Shown here: in pieces, positions 7,751 through 17,198 of the stretch
How positions within the stretch are numbered: position 1 is the stretch's first letter
Layout: the number at the start of each line of letters is the position of its first letter
Source: Candidatus Zambryskibacteria bacterium RIFOXYD1_FULL_40_13
GTDB lineage: Bacteria; Patescibacteriota; Minisyncoccia; Phycocordibacterales; DATDWN01
Assembly: GCA_001824295.1 (NCBI GenBank)
Contig: MHWY01000004.1
Coordinates: 47,095 to 80,811, forward strand
DNA length: 33,717 nt
Reading direction: 5' to 3'
The notes under the pieces: model-generated
What the model was told of the DNA's origin: nothing
Database searches by the model: none
What the model saw: the letters and a program-made list of their open reading frames with translations, nothing else
Position numbers and translations under genes: made by a program

Positions 7751-10096
7751 ATGAATAAAGAGATAAATCCGAATCGGGGGTACATTTTACCAGCAAGGTC
7801 GCTTGCTTTCCTTCTCGTCATATTTGTTTTTTGGTTTGTCCAACTGACTCCAATTGCCCACGGATTATTAAAGCCTGGTGACATTGGTTGTAATGTGGCG
7901 AGTGATTGTAGTCCAAACCCACTAAAACCAAATGATCCTCCTGGCACACCAGAGAACCAATATGGATGTTGTACTGATGGGACTGGCCTTCCGCTACCTT
8001 TGGGTGGAAGTCACATGTGTTGGTCTGGTGGTGGTGGACCATATTGTGATAGTGGAGGAAATGGTAGCGCTCTTGTTAATGGTGCTTGTATGCCTACTCA
8101 CTACAATTGTTCTGCGGGAGTTTTGGGAGCAAAGGCAGAATATCCAACTCAATATCATTGGTGGTGTGAAGGTCAAAATGGTGGTACCAACAAATTATGT
8201 GTGGAAATGAAGTCCCCTGGTGTTTGTGGAGCAACACACAATAATTGTACCGCAGGTGTTTTGGGTGCAAATCAAGAGTATCCAACTCAATATAACTGGT
8301 GGTGTAATAGCACAAGCGGAGGTAGTAATACACTTTGTACTGAAATGAAAGTAAATGGCTCTTGCTCTTTCGCTCACTATAACTGTTCGGCAGGTACGAG
8401 TGCAAATAATGTTAATGGTTCAACATCATGGACCTGGGTCTGTAGAAGTCCAAACGGAGGAACAAATGCATCCTGCTCTGAAATAAAGCCAGTTGTTGTA
8501 AGTGGTTCTTGCTCTTCTACCCACTATAGCTGTTCTGCTGGAACGAGTGGTAGTCAAAGTGATAATGCAACATCGTGGACCTGGGGTTGTTATGGTTCTG
8601 GTGGTGGTGGTAATGACTCCTGTTCCGAGACAAAACCTACTGTTACAAATGGTTCTTGTGCAACAACACACTACAACTGTTCGGCTGGTAATAGCGCCAA
8701 CACCTCCTCTGGTTCAACCGCGTGGACATGGGATTGTTTGAGTCCAAATGGTGGAAGCAACGACTCATGTATTGAAACTAAAACCGTCAGTGGTCCAGAT
8801 TTAACTGCGGGAGGAATCAGTCCAACATCTGTGTTGGTTAACTCTCCCACAACATTTAGTACAACAATAAGCAATATTGGTAATAGCTCAACCGGGGCTT
8901 CTTTTAATAACTTTTTCCAAGTGGCAAGAAACTCTGATGGCTCCGGTATTTTGCCAGACTTTGGTGCAGTAACAGCCTCGGCAATTTCTGGTGGTGCCAG
9001 TGCCCCAGCATCAGTTAATGGAACTTTTTCCTCACTAGGTGTTTATTATGTTCGAGCCTGTGTTGATAAAAGCTTTGCGGGAGATGCGGGAACTATTTCC
9101 GAAGCAAATGAAAACAACAATTGTGGTGCATGGACTAGTGTTGCGGTTACAAATGGAGGTAATGAAGGTAGCGGAACTTTTGTTGATCTTGTTGCCGGCA
9201 ACGTCTCACCTTCAACTATTGTGGTTAATACACCCGTCAGTTTTTCTTCATCAATTCTAAATAATGGAAATGTTTCTACAGGAAGTAACTTTTACAATTT
9301 CTTCCAAATATCCACAGCACCGAATGGAGGGGGAACCAAGACCGACCTAACAAGTTCTGTCATGTCTGCCCTATCGGCTAGTGGCACAGGCCCAGCTACA
9401 TCTCCGAGTCACCAGTTTACTTCACCAGGGACATATTATATACGTGCCTGTGCTGACAAAAGAAACTCTGCCGATGCGGGAAGCATAACTGAGTCAAGTG
9501 AGGACAATAACTGTAGTACAGGGTGGGCTGGAATTACTATAGTAAATACTTGTCCTGGAGGAGGACTGCCTCCATGTTCCGGAGGTGGCACTGTAAATGG
9601 CGCTTGTGGTGATAGAAACACAACTTATGTTTTTGGTACTACGGGGTATCCTGCAGGTAGCACCTTTTGTTCTGCTGGTGAGCGTAGAATTCCACCCATA
9701 CTTGAACCAGGATTTCCAGAGTCTGGGGGAACAGTTGCATGGTTCTGTGATGGATTAAATAGCGGAACGAACGCTGGTCCTTGTACTGCTAGACTGGCTC
9801 TTCAGGCGTTTACTGTAACAGCTGAAACCTCTAGTGGTGGTTTTATAACCAGCTCAAGTACAGATAGTCAGATTAACTGTGGTGAGGATTGCCAGGGGAC
9901 TTACGAAGTGGGAAGTGATGTAACCCTGCAGGCTCTTCCAAGCTCAACTTACTGGAAATTTGACCACTGGACAGTCTCTCCATCTTCTGCTAGTTCATGT
10001 AGTGGTACAGGGCCATGTATGATAAATAATATAAACAGGAGTGTCACAGTCACAGCTTCTTTCGTACCAAGGCAATTTCAATATATTGAGTTTTAG
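7751..10096 (+). CDS. Large secreted Cys-rich repeat protein 2 (five four-Cys repeats, two CARDB-like domains, shared C-terminal module)
   Basis: Signal peptide; five NGxCxxxHYNCSAG...WxC...NGGxNxxC repeats; two PDLTAGGISPTSV.../VDLVAGNVSPSTI... domains with YYVRACVDK and ENNNCG motifs (CARDB-like); C-terminal ...PRQFQYIEF. Confidence 0.85.
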   Translation: MNKEINPNRGYILPARSLAFLLVIFVFWFVQLTPIAHGLLKPGDIGCNVASDCSPNPLKPNDPPGTPENQYGCCTDGTGLPLPLGGSHMCWSGGGGPYCDSGGNGSALVNGACMPTHYNCSAGVLGAKAEYPTQYHWWCEGQNGGTNKLCVEMKSPGVCGATHNNCTAGVLGANQEYPTQYNWWCNSTSGGSNTLCTEMKVNGSCSFAHYNCSAGTSANNVNGSTSWTWVCRSPNGGTNASCSEIKPVVVSGSCSSTHYSCSAGTSGSQSDNATSWTWGCYGSGGGGNDSCSETKPTVTNGSCATTHYNCSAGNSANTSSGSTAWTWDCLSPNGGSNDSCIETKTVSGPDLTAGGISPTSVLVNSPTTFSTTISNIGNSSTGASFNNFFQVARNSDGSGILPDFGAVTASAISGGASAPASVNGTFSSLGVYYVRACVDKSFAGDAGTISEANENNNCGAWTSVAVTNGGNEGSGTFVDLVAGNVSPSTIVVNTPVSFSSSILNNGNVSTGSNFYNFFQISTAPNGGGTKTDLTSSVMSALSASGTGPATSPSHQFTSPGTYYIRACADKRNSADAGSITESSEDNNCSTGWAGITIVNTCPGGGLPPCSGGGTVNGACGDRNTTYVFGTTGYPAGSTFCSAGERRIPPILEPGFPESGGTVAWFCDGLNSGTNAGPCTARLALQAFTVTAETSSGGFITSSSTDSQINCGEDCQGTYEVGSDVTLQALPSSTYWKFDHWTVSPSSASSCSGTGPCMINNINRSVTVTASFVPRQFQYIEF
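8075..8785 (+). repeat. Five tandem four-Cys repeats within the CDS
   Basis: VNGACMPTHYNC, GVCGATHNNC, VNGSCSFAHYNC, VSGSCSSTHYSC and TNGSCATTHYNC read from the translation. Confidence 0.9.
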
Positions 10097-10113
10097 TAAT
10101 TAATAATTTAGCA

Positions 10114-13100
10114 ATGATGAAAAAAACAAAAAAACTAAGTACTCTCATATACGTAGTGTTGGCCTACATCCTCTTCATCTCATTTCCAACAGCGGTTAGT
10201 GCTTTCACATGTAATTCTGGAACACTAGCAACCACCTGTACAATTACAGGGGCAAACACCACCACCGATGGTGAAGTTATATCTGGTGCGGGCAGTCTCA
10301 TCATTGCAAGTGGTGGTTCAATCACTTCCTCGGGCGCAAGCCGGTTTACTCTAAACATGGGTGGTAATATTACTATCCAATCTGGTGGAAGTATTACTGG
10401 TAATGCAGTAATTACCACTACCAACCTCGATGTTCAATCAGGTGGAAGCATAAATGTAGACAGCAAAGGATATTATGGTGTTGATGGCACAGGTAAGGGT
10501 AATGGTCCTGGTGGTGGTTTTCCTAGTGCTTATGGTAGTTATGATAATGCTGGTGGAGCAGGACACGGTGGGGTTGGTGCTACTGGTAGTATGTATAGTG
10601 CTGGTTTGGGAGGTACGGGGTATGGCTCTGCAACACAACCAACAGATTTTGGTTCTTCAGGTGGTCATCTCTTTGGTTATATATATACACCTGGTCGGGG
10701 GGGCGGAGCAATTAAGATTACGGCATCTGGCACAGTAACAGTTAATGGAACTATTTCGGCAAAAGGTGAAGATATACAGAGTTATTCTACTCGTTCAGCT
10801 ACTATGGTTACCGGTGCTGGTTCAGGGGGCTCAATCTGGATAACGGCCGATACCATAACTGGTTCTGCGAATATTGTTGCAAATGGGGGGAATGTTTCTT
10901 GGGGTCATCCGGCACACCCAGGAAAAGGTGCAGGAGGAAGAATAGCATTGTACTATACAAATTTTACCCACACAGGATTGGTATCTGCATATAGTGGAAT
11001 TGATGATTTGCCTTTGGCTTACCGAACGATTGCTGGTGCCGGAACCATATTTAAAAAGGCGGTGTCTCAACCCAATGGTGAATTGATAGCTGATAATGGA
11101 ACTATTTCTCCAGCCGGTAGCACATATCAATCTCCTGGTACTACAGACACCTTCGATAATGTCATAATTAGAAACTACGCAAGTTATGTTGTTCAAAATG
11201 GTTCCTCTGTAACAATACTAGCCATGTCTGGTACAGGGAACGCTGGTTTTGTAAACAATGGTACAGCAAACCTAAGTAGTATATCTCTATTACCAAGCTC
11301 TATAACCAACACAGGGACAATTATCTTGCCAGCGAGTGTAACCCTTGGAACCGGTGCGACATTTACAAACTCAGGAACAATTAATACTCTTTCTGATTTA
11401 ACAATTTCTGGTGGAACATTTGTTGCAAATGGTGGTAGTTTCTCGGCGGGTTCTCCGAATATTATTGTTGGTTCTGGAGGAGTATTTGAATCAAACAATA
11501 CACCAGACAACCCATTCGTTCTGAATAATCTAACAGTCCAGTCTGGAGGTGTTGTGCGACATGTTGGTAATGGAATAAATAGTTTGAATTTAAGTTTGAC
11601 AAACCTAGACGTCCAGCCTGGAGGAAGTATAAATGTAAATGGTAAGGGGTATTATGGTACGGATGGTTACACTAATGGTAATGGTCCTGGGAAGGGTTTT
11701 ACTTCAGCAGCGTATTATTATCTTAATCCTGGTGGTGCTGGGCACGGTGGCATCGGTGGTGCTGGCACCGAGTATGGGGCGGGCGCTGGTGGTGTTGCTT
11801 ATGGTTCCGAAATTCAGCCGATAACTTTGGGTTCTTCGGGGGGCTCTACTGGCTCCGGTGATTATCCTCCGGGTAGTGGGGGAGGGGCAATTAAAATTAC
11901 TGCCTCTGGAACGGTAACAGTTAATGGAACGATTTCTGCTAATGGTGAAGACGCAAAGAATTATTCACTTTATTCAGGTAGTATAGTTGGTGGTGGTGGC
12001 TCTGGTGGTTCAATTTGGATTACTGCCGATACAATTTTGGGTTCATCAAATATTACTGCTAATGGAGGAGGTGTTACTATTATTGGTCCTACCCGTCCTG
12101 GTGGAGGAGGTGGTGGAAGGATTGCAATGTATTGTACGGGGGGGTTTGACTACAGTGGGGCAGTGACAGCAAATGCAGGTGTAACCACTGCCAATTTTCC
12201 AGGTGCTGGGACAGTTTATGATGAGGATTGTATGACACATGCTATTACCTCATCGGCTGGACCCAACGGAACTATTTCCCCACTTGGTGAAACCAAGGTA
12301 AACCATGAGGAAGATCAGCTGTACACTGTTACTCCAGATGTAGGATATAGAGTGGATCATGTGCTTGTAGATGGGGTCTCTGTTGGCGAGGTAACCACAT
12401 ATACATTCACAAATGTTATTGCAAGACACACCATTGAGGCTGTATTTATTATAAGTCCACCAGCATCACCTTCAAACTTTACTGCTACGGCTGGTGCATG
12501 TGAGGAAAACTTTTTGGACCTTGCCTGGGATGCCTCTCTCACAGCCACGAACTACAAAGTATACAGAGATGAAACTTTAATATACAACAGCACAGGTTTG
12601 TCTCATTTAGACTCCGGACTTGTGCTTGGTCAAACTTATTCATATCATTTAACCGCATCTAATATAGGAGGTATCTCTGCAACTACCACAATAAACGGAA
12701 CGGTTGCAAACGTTTGTACAAGAACTCTTACAATTAATACAGCTGGCACTGGAACGGGAACAGTTTTTGGTGCGGGTGAGCATGATTATGGGACGACGGT
12801 CACACCAACAGCAACACCAGGTTCGGGGTCTTCATTTGCTGGTTGGAGTGGTGCATGTAATCCAACAACAGGGGCAGTACTAATGGATGATGATAAAACG
12901 TGTATAGCAACATTTACTTTGAACCCACCCCCTCGCCCAACAGGATTCACTGCTTCACCAAGTGCATGTGAGAACAACTGGCTGAATCTATCATGGGATG
13001 TAACACCTGGAGCGACGATGTATCAGATATATAGAGGAGGAACTCTCATAAGAGACGACTTAAGTGCTAACTTTGATATAGGTGAACCTAGTTCCCTTGG

Positions 13101-13935
13101 TTTCTCTGACACAGGTCTTGTATTCAACTCAACATATTCATACACAATTACTGCTTCAAATGCAGGAGGAACATCACAGGTGGCTTCAGCTTCTGGAACA
13201 GTCAGTGGTCTTTGTACTCGTACCTTAACTATAAACAAAACTGGTAGTGGTTTTGGGGTAGTTACTGGGGCGGGTGAACACACACCTGGAGCAGAAGTTG
13301 TAGCCACAGCATCTGCAAACACAGGTTCAACATTTACTGGATGGAGTGGTGAGGGTTGTTCGGGAACAGGAACTTGTTCTGTCATAATGGATATTGATAG
13401 GGAAATCACTGCAACATTTGTCTTAGACCCGATACCAGGAATGTGTAGTAGTCCCGCAAGCAACAAAGAATATCCTGAGGATGCGACTTCTTACGGAACA
13501 GATGATTTTTGTTCTCAAGGTACGGTATCTGTGGATGGAACAACTCCGTCTGAGCCAGCTTTCCCACCAAGAGGAGGAATGTCAACTTGGGTTTGTCTTG
13601 GTATAAACAACGGTGCAACTAGTCCAGAATGTTGGGCAACGCGGGCAACTCTTAAACATGCAGTTACTATAGTGGAATCAACTGGTGGTGGTAAGGTCAT
13701 AGACCAAAACTCCTTGTTTATCAACTGTGGAGGTAGCAACTTGGATTGTCAGTATAATTATAACGAGGGTAGTACAGTAGCTTTGCAAGCAATACCGGAA
13801 TCAACTTATTGGCAGTTTGACTACTGGACAGGTGACTGTTCAGGAACCTCCCCAGTATGTCTCTTACCGATTACCGGCCCACAAACCGCTTCGGCCAACT
13901 TCGTATTAACAAAGTTTAATTATCAGGAGTTTTAG
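10114..13935 (+). CDS. Giant secreted Gly-rich/beta-helix-like surface protein 3 with FN3-like and InlB B-repeat-like domains and the shared C-terminal module
   Basis: Signal peptide; two copies of LDVQ(S/P)GGSINV(D/N)xKGYYG...GGAIKITASGTVTVNGTISAxGED...GGSIWITADTI; two FN3-like plus RTLTIN...FxGWSG...ATF modules; C-terminal ...LTKFNYQEF. Confidence 0.85.
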   Translation: MMKKTKKLSTLIYVVLAYILFISFPTAVSAFTCNSGTLATTCTITGANTTTDGEVISGAGSLIIASGGSITSSGASRFTLNMGGNITIQSGGSITGNAVITTTNLDVQSGGSINVDSKGYYGVDGTGKGNGPGGGFPSAYGSYDNAGGAGHGGVGATGSMYSAGLGGTGYGSATQPTDFGSSGGHLFGYIYTPGRGGGAIKITASGTVTVNGTISAKGEDIQSYSTRSATMVTGAGSGGSIWITADTITGSANIVANGGNVSWGHPAHPGKGAGGRIALYYTNFTHTGLVSAYSGIDDLPLAYRTIAGAGTIFKKAVSQPNGELIADNGTISPAGSTYQSPGTTDTFDNVIIRNYASYVVQNGSSVTILAMSGTGNAGFVNNGTANLSSISLLPSSITNTGTIILPASVTLGTGATFTNSGTINTLSDLTISGGTFVANGGSFSAGSPNIIVGSGGVFESNNTPDNPFVLNNLTVQSGGVVRHVGNGINSLNLSLTNLDVQPGGSINVNGKGYYGTDGYTNGNGPGKGFTSAAYYYLNPGGAGHGGIGGAGTEYGAGAGGVAYGSEIQPITLGSSGGSTGSGDYPPGSGGGAIKITASGTVTVNGTISANGEDAKNYSLYSGSIVGGGGSGGSIWITADTILGSSNITANGGGVTIIGPTRPGGGGGGRIAMYCTGGFDYSGAVTANAGVTTANFPGAGTVYDEDCMTHAITSSAGPNGTISPLGETKVNHEEDQLYTVTPDVGYRVDHVLVDGVSVGEVTTYTFTNVIARHTIEAVFIISPPASPSNFTATAGACEENFLDLAWDASLTATNYKVYRDETLIYNSTGLSHLDSGLVLGQTYSYHLTASNIGGISATTTINGTVANVCTRTLTINTAGTGTGTVFGAGEHDYGTTVTPTATPGSGSSFAGWSGACNPTTGAVLMDDDKTCIATFTLNPPPRPTGFTASPSACENNWLNLSWDVTPGATMYQIYRGGTLIRDDLSANFDIGEPSSLGFSDTGLVFNSTYSYTITASNAGGTSQVASASGTVSGLCTRTLTINKTGSGFGVVTGAGEHTPGAEVVATASANTGSTFTGWSGEGCSGTGTCSVIMDIDREITATFVLDPIPGMCSSPASNKEYPEDATSYGTDDFCSQGTVSVDGTTPSEPAFPPRGGMSTWVCLGINNGATSPECWATRATLKHAVTIVESTGGGKVIDQNSLFINCGGSNLDCQYNYNEGSTVALQAIPESTYWQFDYWTGDCSGTSPVCLLPITGPQTASANFVLTKFNYQEF

Positions 13936-13964
13936 TAACTAAACTAGAATAGTAAAATAAACCT

Positions 13965-14354
13965 ATGCAAAACAAAAATATTATATCCGGAATTATAATT
14001 TTACTGGTCATTATCGGTGCGTTTTGGTATGTTGCTAGTAGAAACGATTCTGGTTTAGAAGTTCCTGCTAATTCAAATAATCAAGTTAACGAAAAAACTA
14101 AACCAAATTTTGTCCTAGGGATTGTCACGAGGGTGGAAGGTAACACGATTTATATAAGGGCCGGCTCTGAGGAAAAAACTGTGGTAACTGATACTAAGCT
14201 GGTTGTTCTAAAGCAGGTAAAAGAAGCAGGAGTGATAAAAAATGTTTCTGCAAAACTAAGTGATGTAAAAACCTCATCAAGAATAGTTGGTTACTTCAAC
14301 GAAAGCACTGATTTGGAGTACAAAGCACATACCATTCAGGTATTAAACATATAA
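13965..14354 (+). CDS. Hypothetical membrane-anchored small protein (OB-like/DUF5666-like by eye)
   Basis: N-terminal TM helix, then VLGIVTRVEGNTIYIRAGSEEKTVVTDTKLVVLKQ. Family assignment is tentative. Confidence 0.55.
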   Translation: MQNKNIISGIIILLVIIGAFWYVASRNDSGLEVPANSNNQVNEKTKPNFVLGIVTRVEGNTIYIRAGSEEKTVVTDTKLVVLKQVKEAGVIKNVSAKLSDVKTSSRIVGYFNESTDLEYKAHTIQVLNI

Positions 14355-14364
14355 TCTAATCGGG

Positions 14365-14402
14365 TTGCATTTTCGGTGTAAATCAATATAATGAAGCCCG
14401 TA
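14365..14402 (+). promoter_or_regulatory. Predicted sigma70-type promoter of secD, leaderless layout
   Basis: TTGCAT (14365-14370), 16 nt, TATAAT (14387-14392), 9 nt, ATG 14402. Confidence 0.7.
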
Positions 14403-15730
14403 TGTTAAAACATAGAATAATATCTATAGTCTTAGTCTTGGTTGTTGTAGGCGTCGGTTTTTTTGTATCTAATACATCCAAGTACCCTTTTAAGTTTGGG
14501 TTGGATTTGAATGGGGGGACAGAACTAACTTATCGTGCCGATATATCAAAAGTCAAGTCTGGAGATGTGGGTGGGGCTATGGCTTCACTTCGAGATGTTA
14601 TAGAGAGAAGAATAAATATATTTGGTGTCTCGGAACCTATTGTTCAGGTAGAAAATCCTGGGCTTGTTGCTGGTTCCGATGATTACAGACTGCTCGTTGG
14701 TCTTCCTGGAATAACAAACATTGAAGAAGCCGTAAAACTTATAGGTAAAACTCCACAACTTGAATTTAAGCTTGTAAGACCAGAAGCCGAAGGGTTGACC
14801 GAAGAAGAACTTAAGACCAAAACTCAAGACGAGATTTTCCTTTCGACTGGACTTGATGGTCAATATCTAGACAGCGCCCAACTACAATTTACAAACAGTG
14901 GTTCTGGTCAGCTATCGGGGGAGCCGATTGTCGCCATTACCTTCAATGACGAAGGTCGGGATTTATTCGCAAAAATTACTAGAGAAAACTTAGGAAAAGT
15001 CTTGGCTATATTTCTAGATGGTGGGGTAATATCAAGCCCCGTAATTCGTGATGAAATAAAAGATGGTAAGGCAGTAATATCTGGTGGGTTTACCCCAGTT
15101 GAGGCAAAAGACCTTGTTAGAGACTTAAACTATGGTGCTTTGCCTGTGCCGGTTGAGCTTATTTCTACACAGAGCATCGGCGCCTCCTTGGGTGAAGACG
15201 CGAAAACCTCTGGCGTTGACGCCGGGCTAATTGGCTTTGCTTTCATAGTTGCTTTTCTTATCTTGTGGTATAGACTACCAGGTATTGTTGCAAGTCTATC
15301 ACTTGTTATTTATATAATCCTTTCTTTGGCAGTTTTCAAATTAATTCCTGTCACATTTACTGCAGCGGGTATTGCAGGGTTTATTTTGTCCATTGGTATG
15401 GCAGTGGATGCAAACGTTTTGATTTTTGAGAGAATGAAAGAAGAACTGAAAAAGGGTAAATCTGTGCATGATTCTCTGCATGAAGGATTTTCAAGGGCTT
15501 GGCTTTCTATTCGTGACTCAAATATTTCTTCAATGATTACTGCTGTTATTTTGTTCTGGCTTGGCACATCAGCCGTGAAGGGTTTTGCGCTTACTTTGGG
15601 TCTTGGTGTTCTTATTTCTTTGTTTACAGCTATTACTGTTTCCAGGACATTTCTATTTGCTATTGCACCCAAAGGAGAATCACACGGCAAGCTGGCGAGA
15701 TTCTTGTTTAGTAATGGCTTTCACATTTAG
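14402..15730 (+). CDS. secD: Protein translocase subunit SecD
   Basis: FGLDLNGGTELTYRAD, RVINI-type RRINIFGVSEPIVQ, and C-terminal GFILSIGMAVDANVLIFERMKEEL. Confidence 0.95.
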   Translation: MLKHRIISIVLVLVVVGVGFFVSNTSKYPFKFGLDLNGGTELTYRADISKVKSGDVGGAMASLRDVIERRINIFGVSEPIVQVENPGLVAGSDDYRLLVGLPGITNIEEAVKLIGKTPQLEFKLVRPEAEGLTEEELKTKTQDEIFLSTGLDGQYLDSAQLQFTNSGSGQLSGEPIVAITFNDEGRDLFAKITRENLGKVLAIFLDGGVISSPVIRDEIKDGKAVISGGFTPVEAKDLVRDLNYGALPVPVELISTQSIGASLGEDAKTSGVDAGLIGFAFIVAFLILWYRLPGIVASLSLVIYIILSLAVFKLIPVTFTAAGIAGFILSIGMAVDANVLIFERMKEELKKGKSVHDSLHEGFSRAWLSIRDSNISSMITAVILFWLGTSAVKGFALTLGLGVLISLFTAITVSRTFLFAIAPKGESHGKLARFLFSNGFHI

Positions 15731-15764
15731 ACTTTATGAACTTTATAACTTTTAACTCACTTAT

Positions 15765-16667
15765 ATGTTTGTAGTAAATTACAGAAAATTATTTTTTACA
15801 CTATCTATCCTTCTAGTTGTTGGTTCTTTTGTTGCAATTTCAGTGTATGGACTGAATTTTGGTATTGATTTCAAGGGCGGGTCTATCTTGGAGGTGAGTT
15901 ACCCTGACAGTCGGCCTGAAGCAGAAAGTATTAAGGTCGGACTAAATAATCTTGATCTTGGTTCTTACATACTAACTCCGTTTGGAGAAAAAAACTTCAT
16001 TTTGCGAGCAAGAGAGATTACCCCTGTTGAAAAAACGGCTATAATTAACACTTTTTCAAGCAATAGTACGGTTCAAATAACTGAGGAAAGATTTAACTCC
16101 ATAGGCCCGGCTGTTGGAACAGAGTTAAAAAACAAAGCGATTTTGGCAATCATTTTAGTTGTGATTTGTATTGTGCTTTTTATTACATTTGCTTTCAGAA
16201 AAGTTTCCCATCCTGTGGCTTCTTGGAAGTATGGTTTAGCAACTATTATTGCTTTAGTGCATGATATTATTATTCCTACTGGCATATTTGTGATTTGGGC
16301 TCATTATAGAGGTGGGGAGATAGATATGCTTTTTATCACTGCTCTCCTTGCGATTTTAGGTTATTCCGTTCACGACACCATAGTTGTTTTCGACCGAGTT
16401 AGAGAGAATTTGCGACTCGGTGGTAATTCTAAAACAAAGGAGTCATTTATTGAAACTGTTGGAACCTCGGTCTCGCAAACCTTCGCAAGGTCAATCAACA
16501 CATCACTGACCATCTTTTTGGCCCTCGTTGCTCTGTATTTCTTTGGCGGAGAAGCTACTCGTAACTTTGCCTTTATTTTGCTTGTGGGTATTATAGCTGG
16601 AACTTATTCATCTATCTTTGTTGCCTCACCACTACTTGTTACTTTTGAAAGGTTTAGGAAGAAATAA
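15765..16667 (+). CDS. secF: Protein translocase subunit SecF
   Basis: GLNFGIDFKGGSILEV and GYSVHDTIVVFDRVRENLR motifs; directly downstream of secD. Confidence 0.95.
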   Translation: MFVVNYRKLFFTLSILLVVGSFVAISVYGLNFGIDFKGGSILEVSYPDSRPEAESIKVGLNNLDLGSYILTPFGEKNFILRAREITPVEKTAIINTFSSNSTVQITEERFNSIGPAVGTELKNKAILAIILVVICIVLFITFAFRKVSHPVASWKYGLATIIALVHDIIIPTGIFVIWAHYRGGEIDMLFITALLAILGYSVHDTIVVFDRVRENLRLGGNSKTKESFIETVGTSVSQTFARSINTSLTIFLALVALYFFGGEATRNFAFILLVGIIAGTYSSIFVASPLLVTFERFRKK

Positions 16668-16718
16668 GTCAAGCCATAAGTGGCCTAGAGACTTGGTGTT
16701 TTTAGGTGGATTAGACAC

Positions 16719-16746
16719 TTGACTTCAATAAAAATATGGCTATACT
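16719..16746 (+). promoter_or_regulatory. Candidate rRNA promoter
   Basis: TTGACT, 16 nt, TATACT upstream of the structured 16S leader. Confidence 0.6.
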
Positions 16747-16752
16747 ACTTAG

Positions 16753-16773
16753 GTGCCTTTTAAAGGCATTTTT
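16753..16773 (+). terminator. Terminator-like hairpin (TGCCTTTTAAAGGCA-TTTTT)
   Basis: Perfect short stem followed by a T run. It lies at or just after the predicted rRNA start, so it could terminate secF transcripts or sit at the leader 5' end. Confidence 0.5.
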
Positions 16774-17076
16774 GTACACAGAAAGTTCGTTGACATCAAA
16801 TTGAATATAGGCCCACCACTTGCAAAGGTAGTGGGTCAGAGAATGTATTTTAAAGTGGTCGAAAAGTATTTCTGTCTAAAGACAAAATACATTTTCGACA
16901 TGATTTTCCGAGTAGGAAAATCTCAAGTTTTCGTCAACCCTAATTCCTGTCAGGGGGTGAGGGACGACAAAATATTCTTTATTAATACTTCTGGATATGT
17001 GAATCTAAAGCAACGATTCACAACATCAATAAACATAATCATATTAAAACAGTGTTCATCTAGTGAAAACAAAATA

Positions 17077-17162
17077 GTCAAAAAGTCCATAAAGTCAAAA
17101 GTCCATAAAGGAAATGCACCCGCATTCACTTTACAAACTTTACAACTTTTAACTTTCGACTT
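17077..17162 (+). repeat. Copy of the same AGTTCATAA-type inverted repeat upstream of 16S
   Basis: AGTCAAAAAGTCCATAAAGTCAAAAGTCCATAAAG - AATGCACCCGCATT - CACTTTACAAACTTTACAACTTTTAACTTTCGACTT. Confidence 0.75.
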
Positions 17163-17168
17163 GAAAAA

Positions 17169-17198
17169 TTATATTTTTCTTTATTTTGTTCCGTTCAC
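17169..17198 (+). other. 5' strand of the 16S precursor processing stem
   Basis: TTATATTTTTCTTTATTTTGTTCCGTTCAC is complementary at 28/30 positions to 19110-19139. Confidence 0.75.

Noticed and set aside
5626-13739. Many alternate-frame ORFs (e.g. 5828-6136, 7932-8210, 10831-11196, 13023-13466)
   Set aside because: Shadow ORFs produced by repetitive Gly/Asn/Thr/Cys codons of the large surface genes. They lack plausible starts and domain features.
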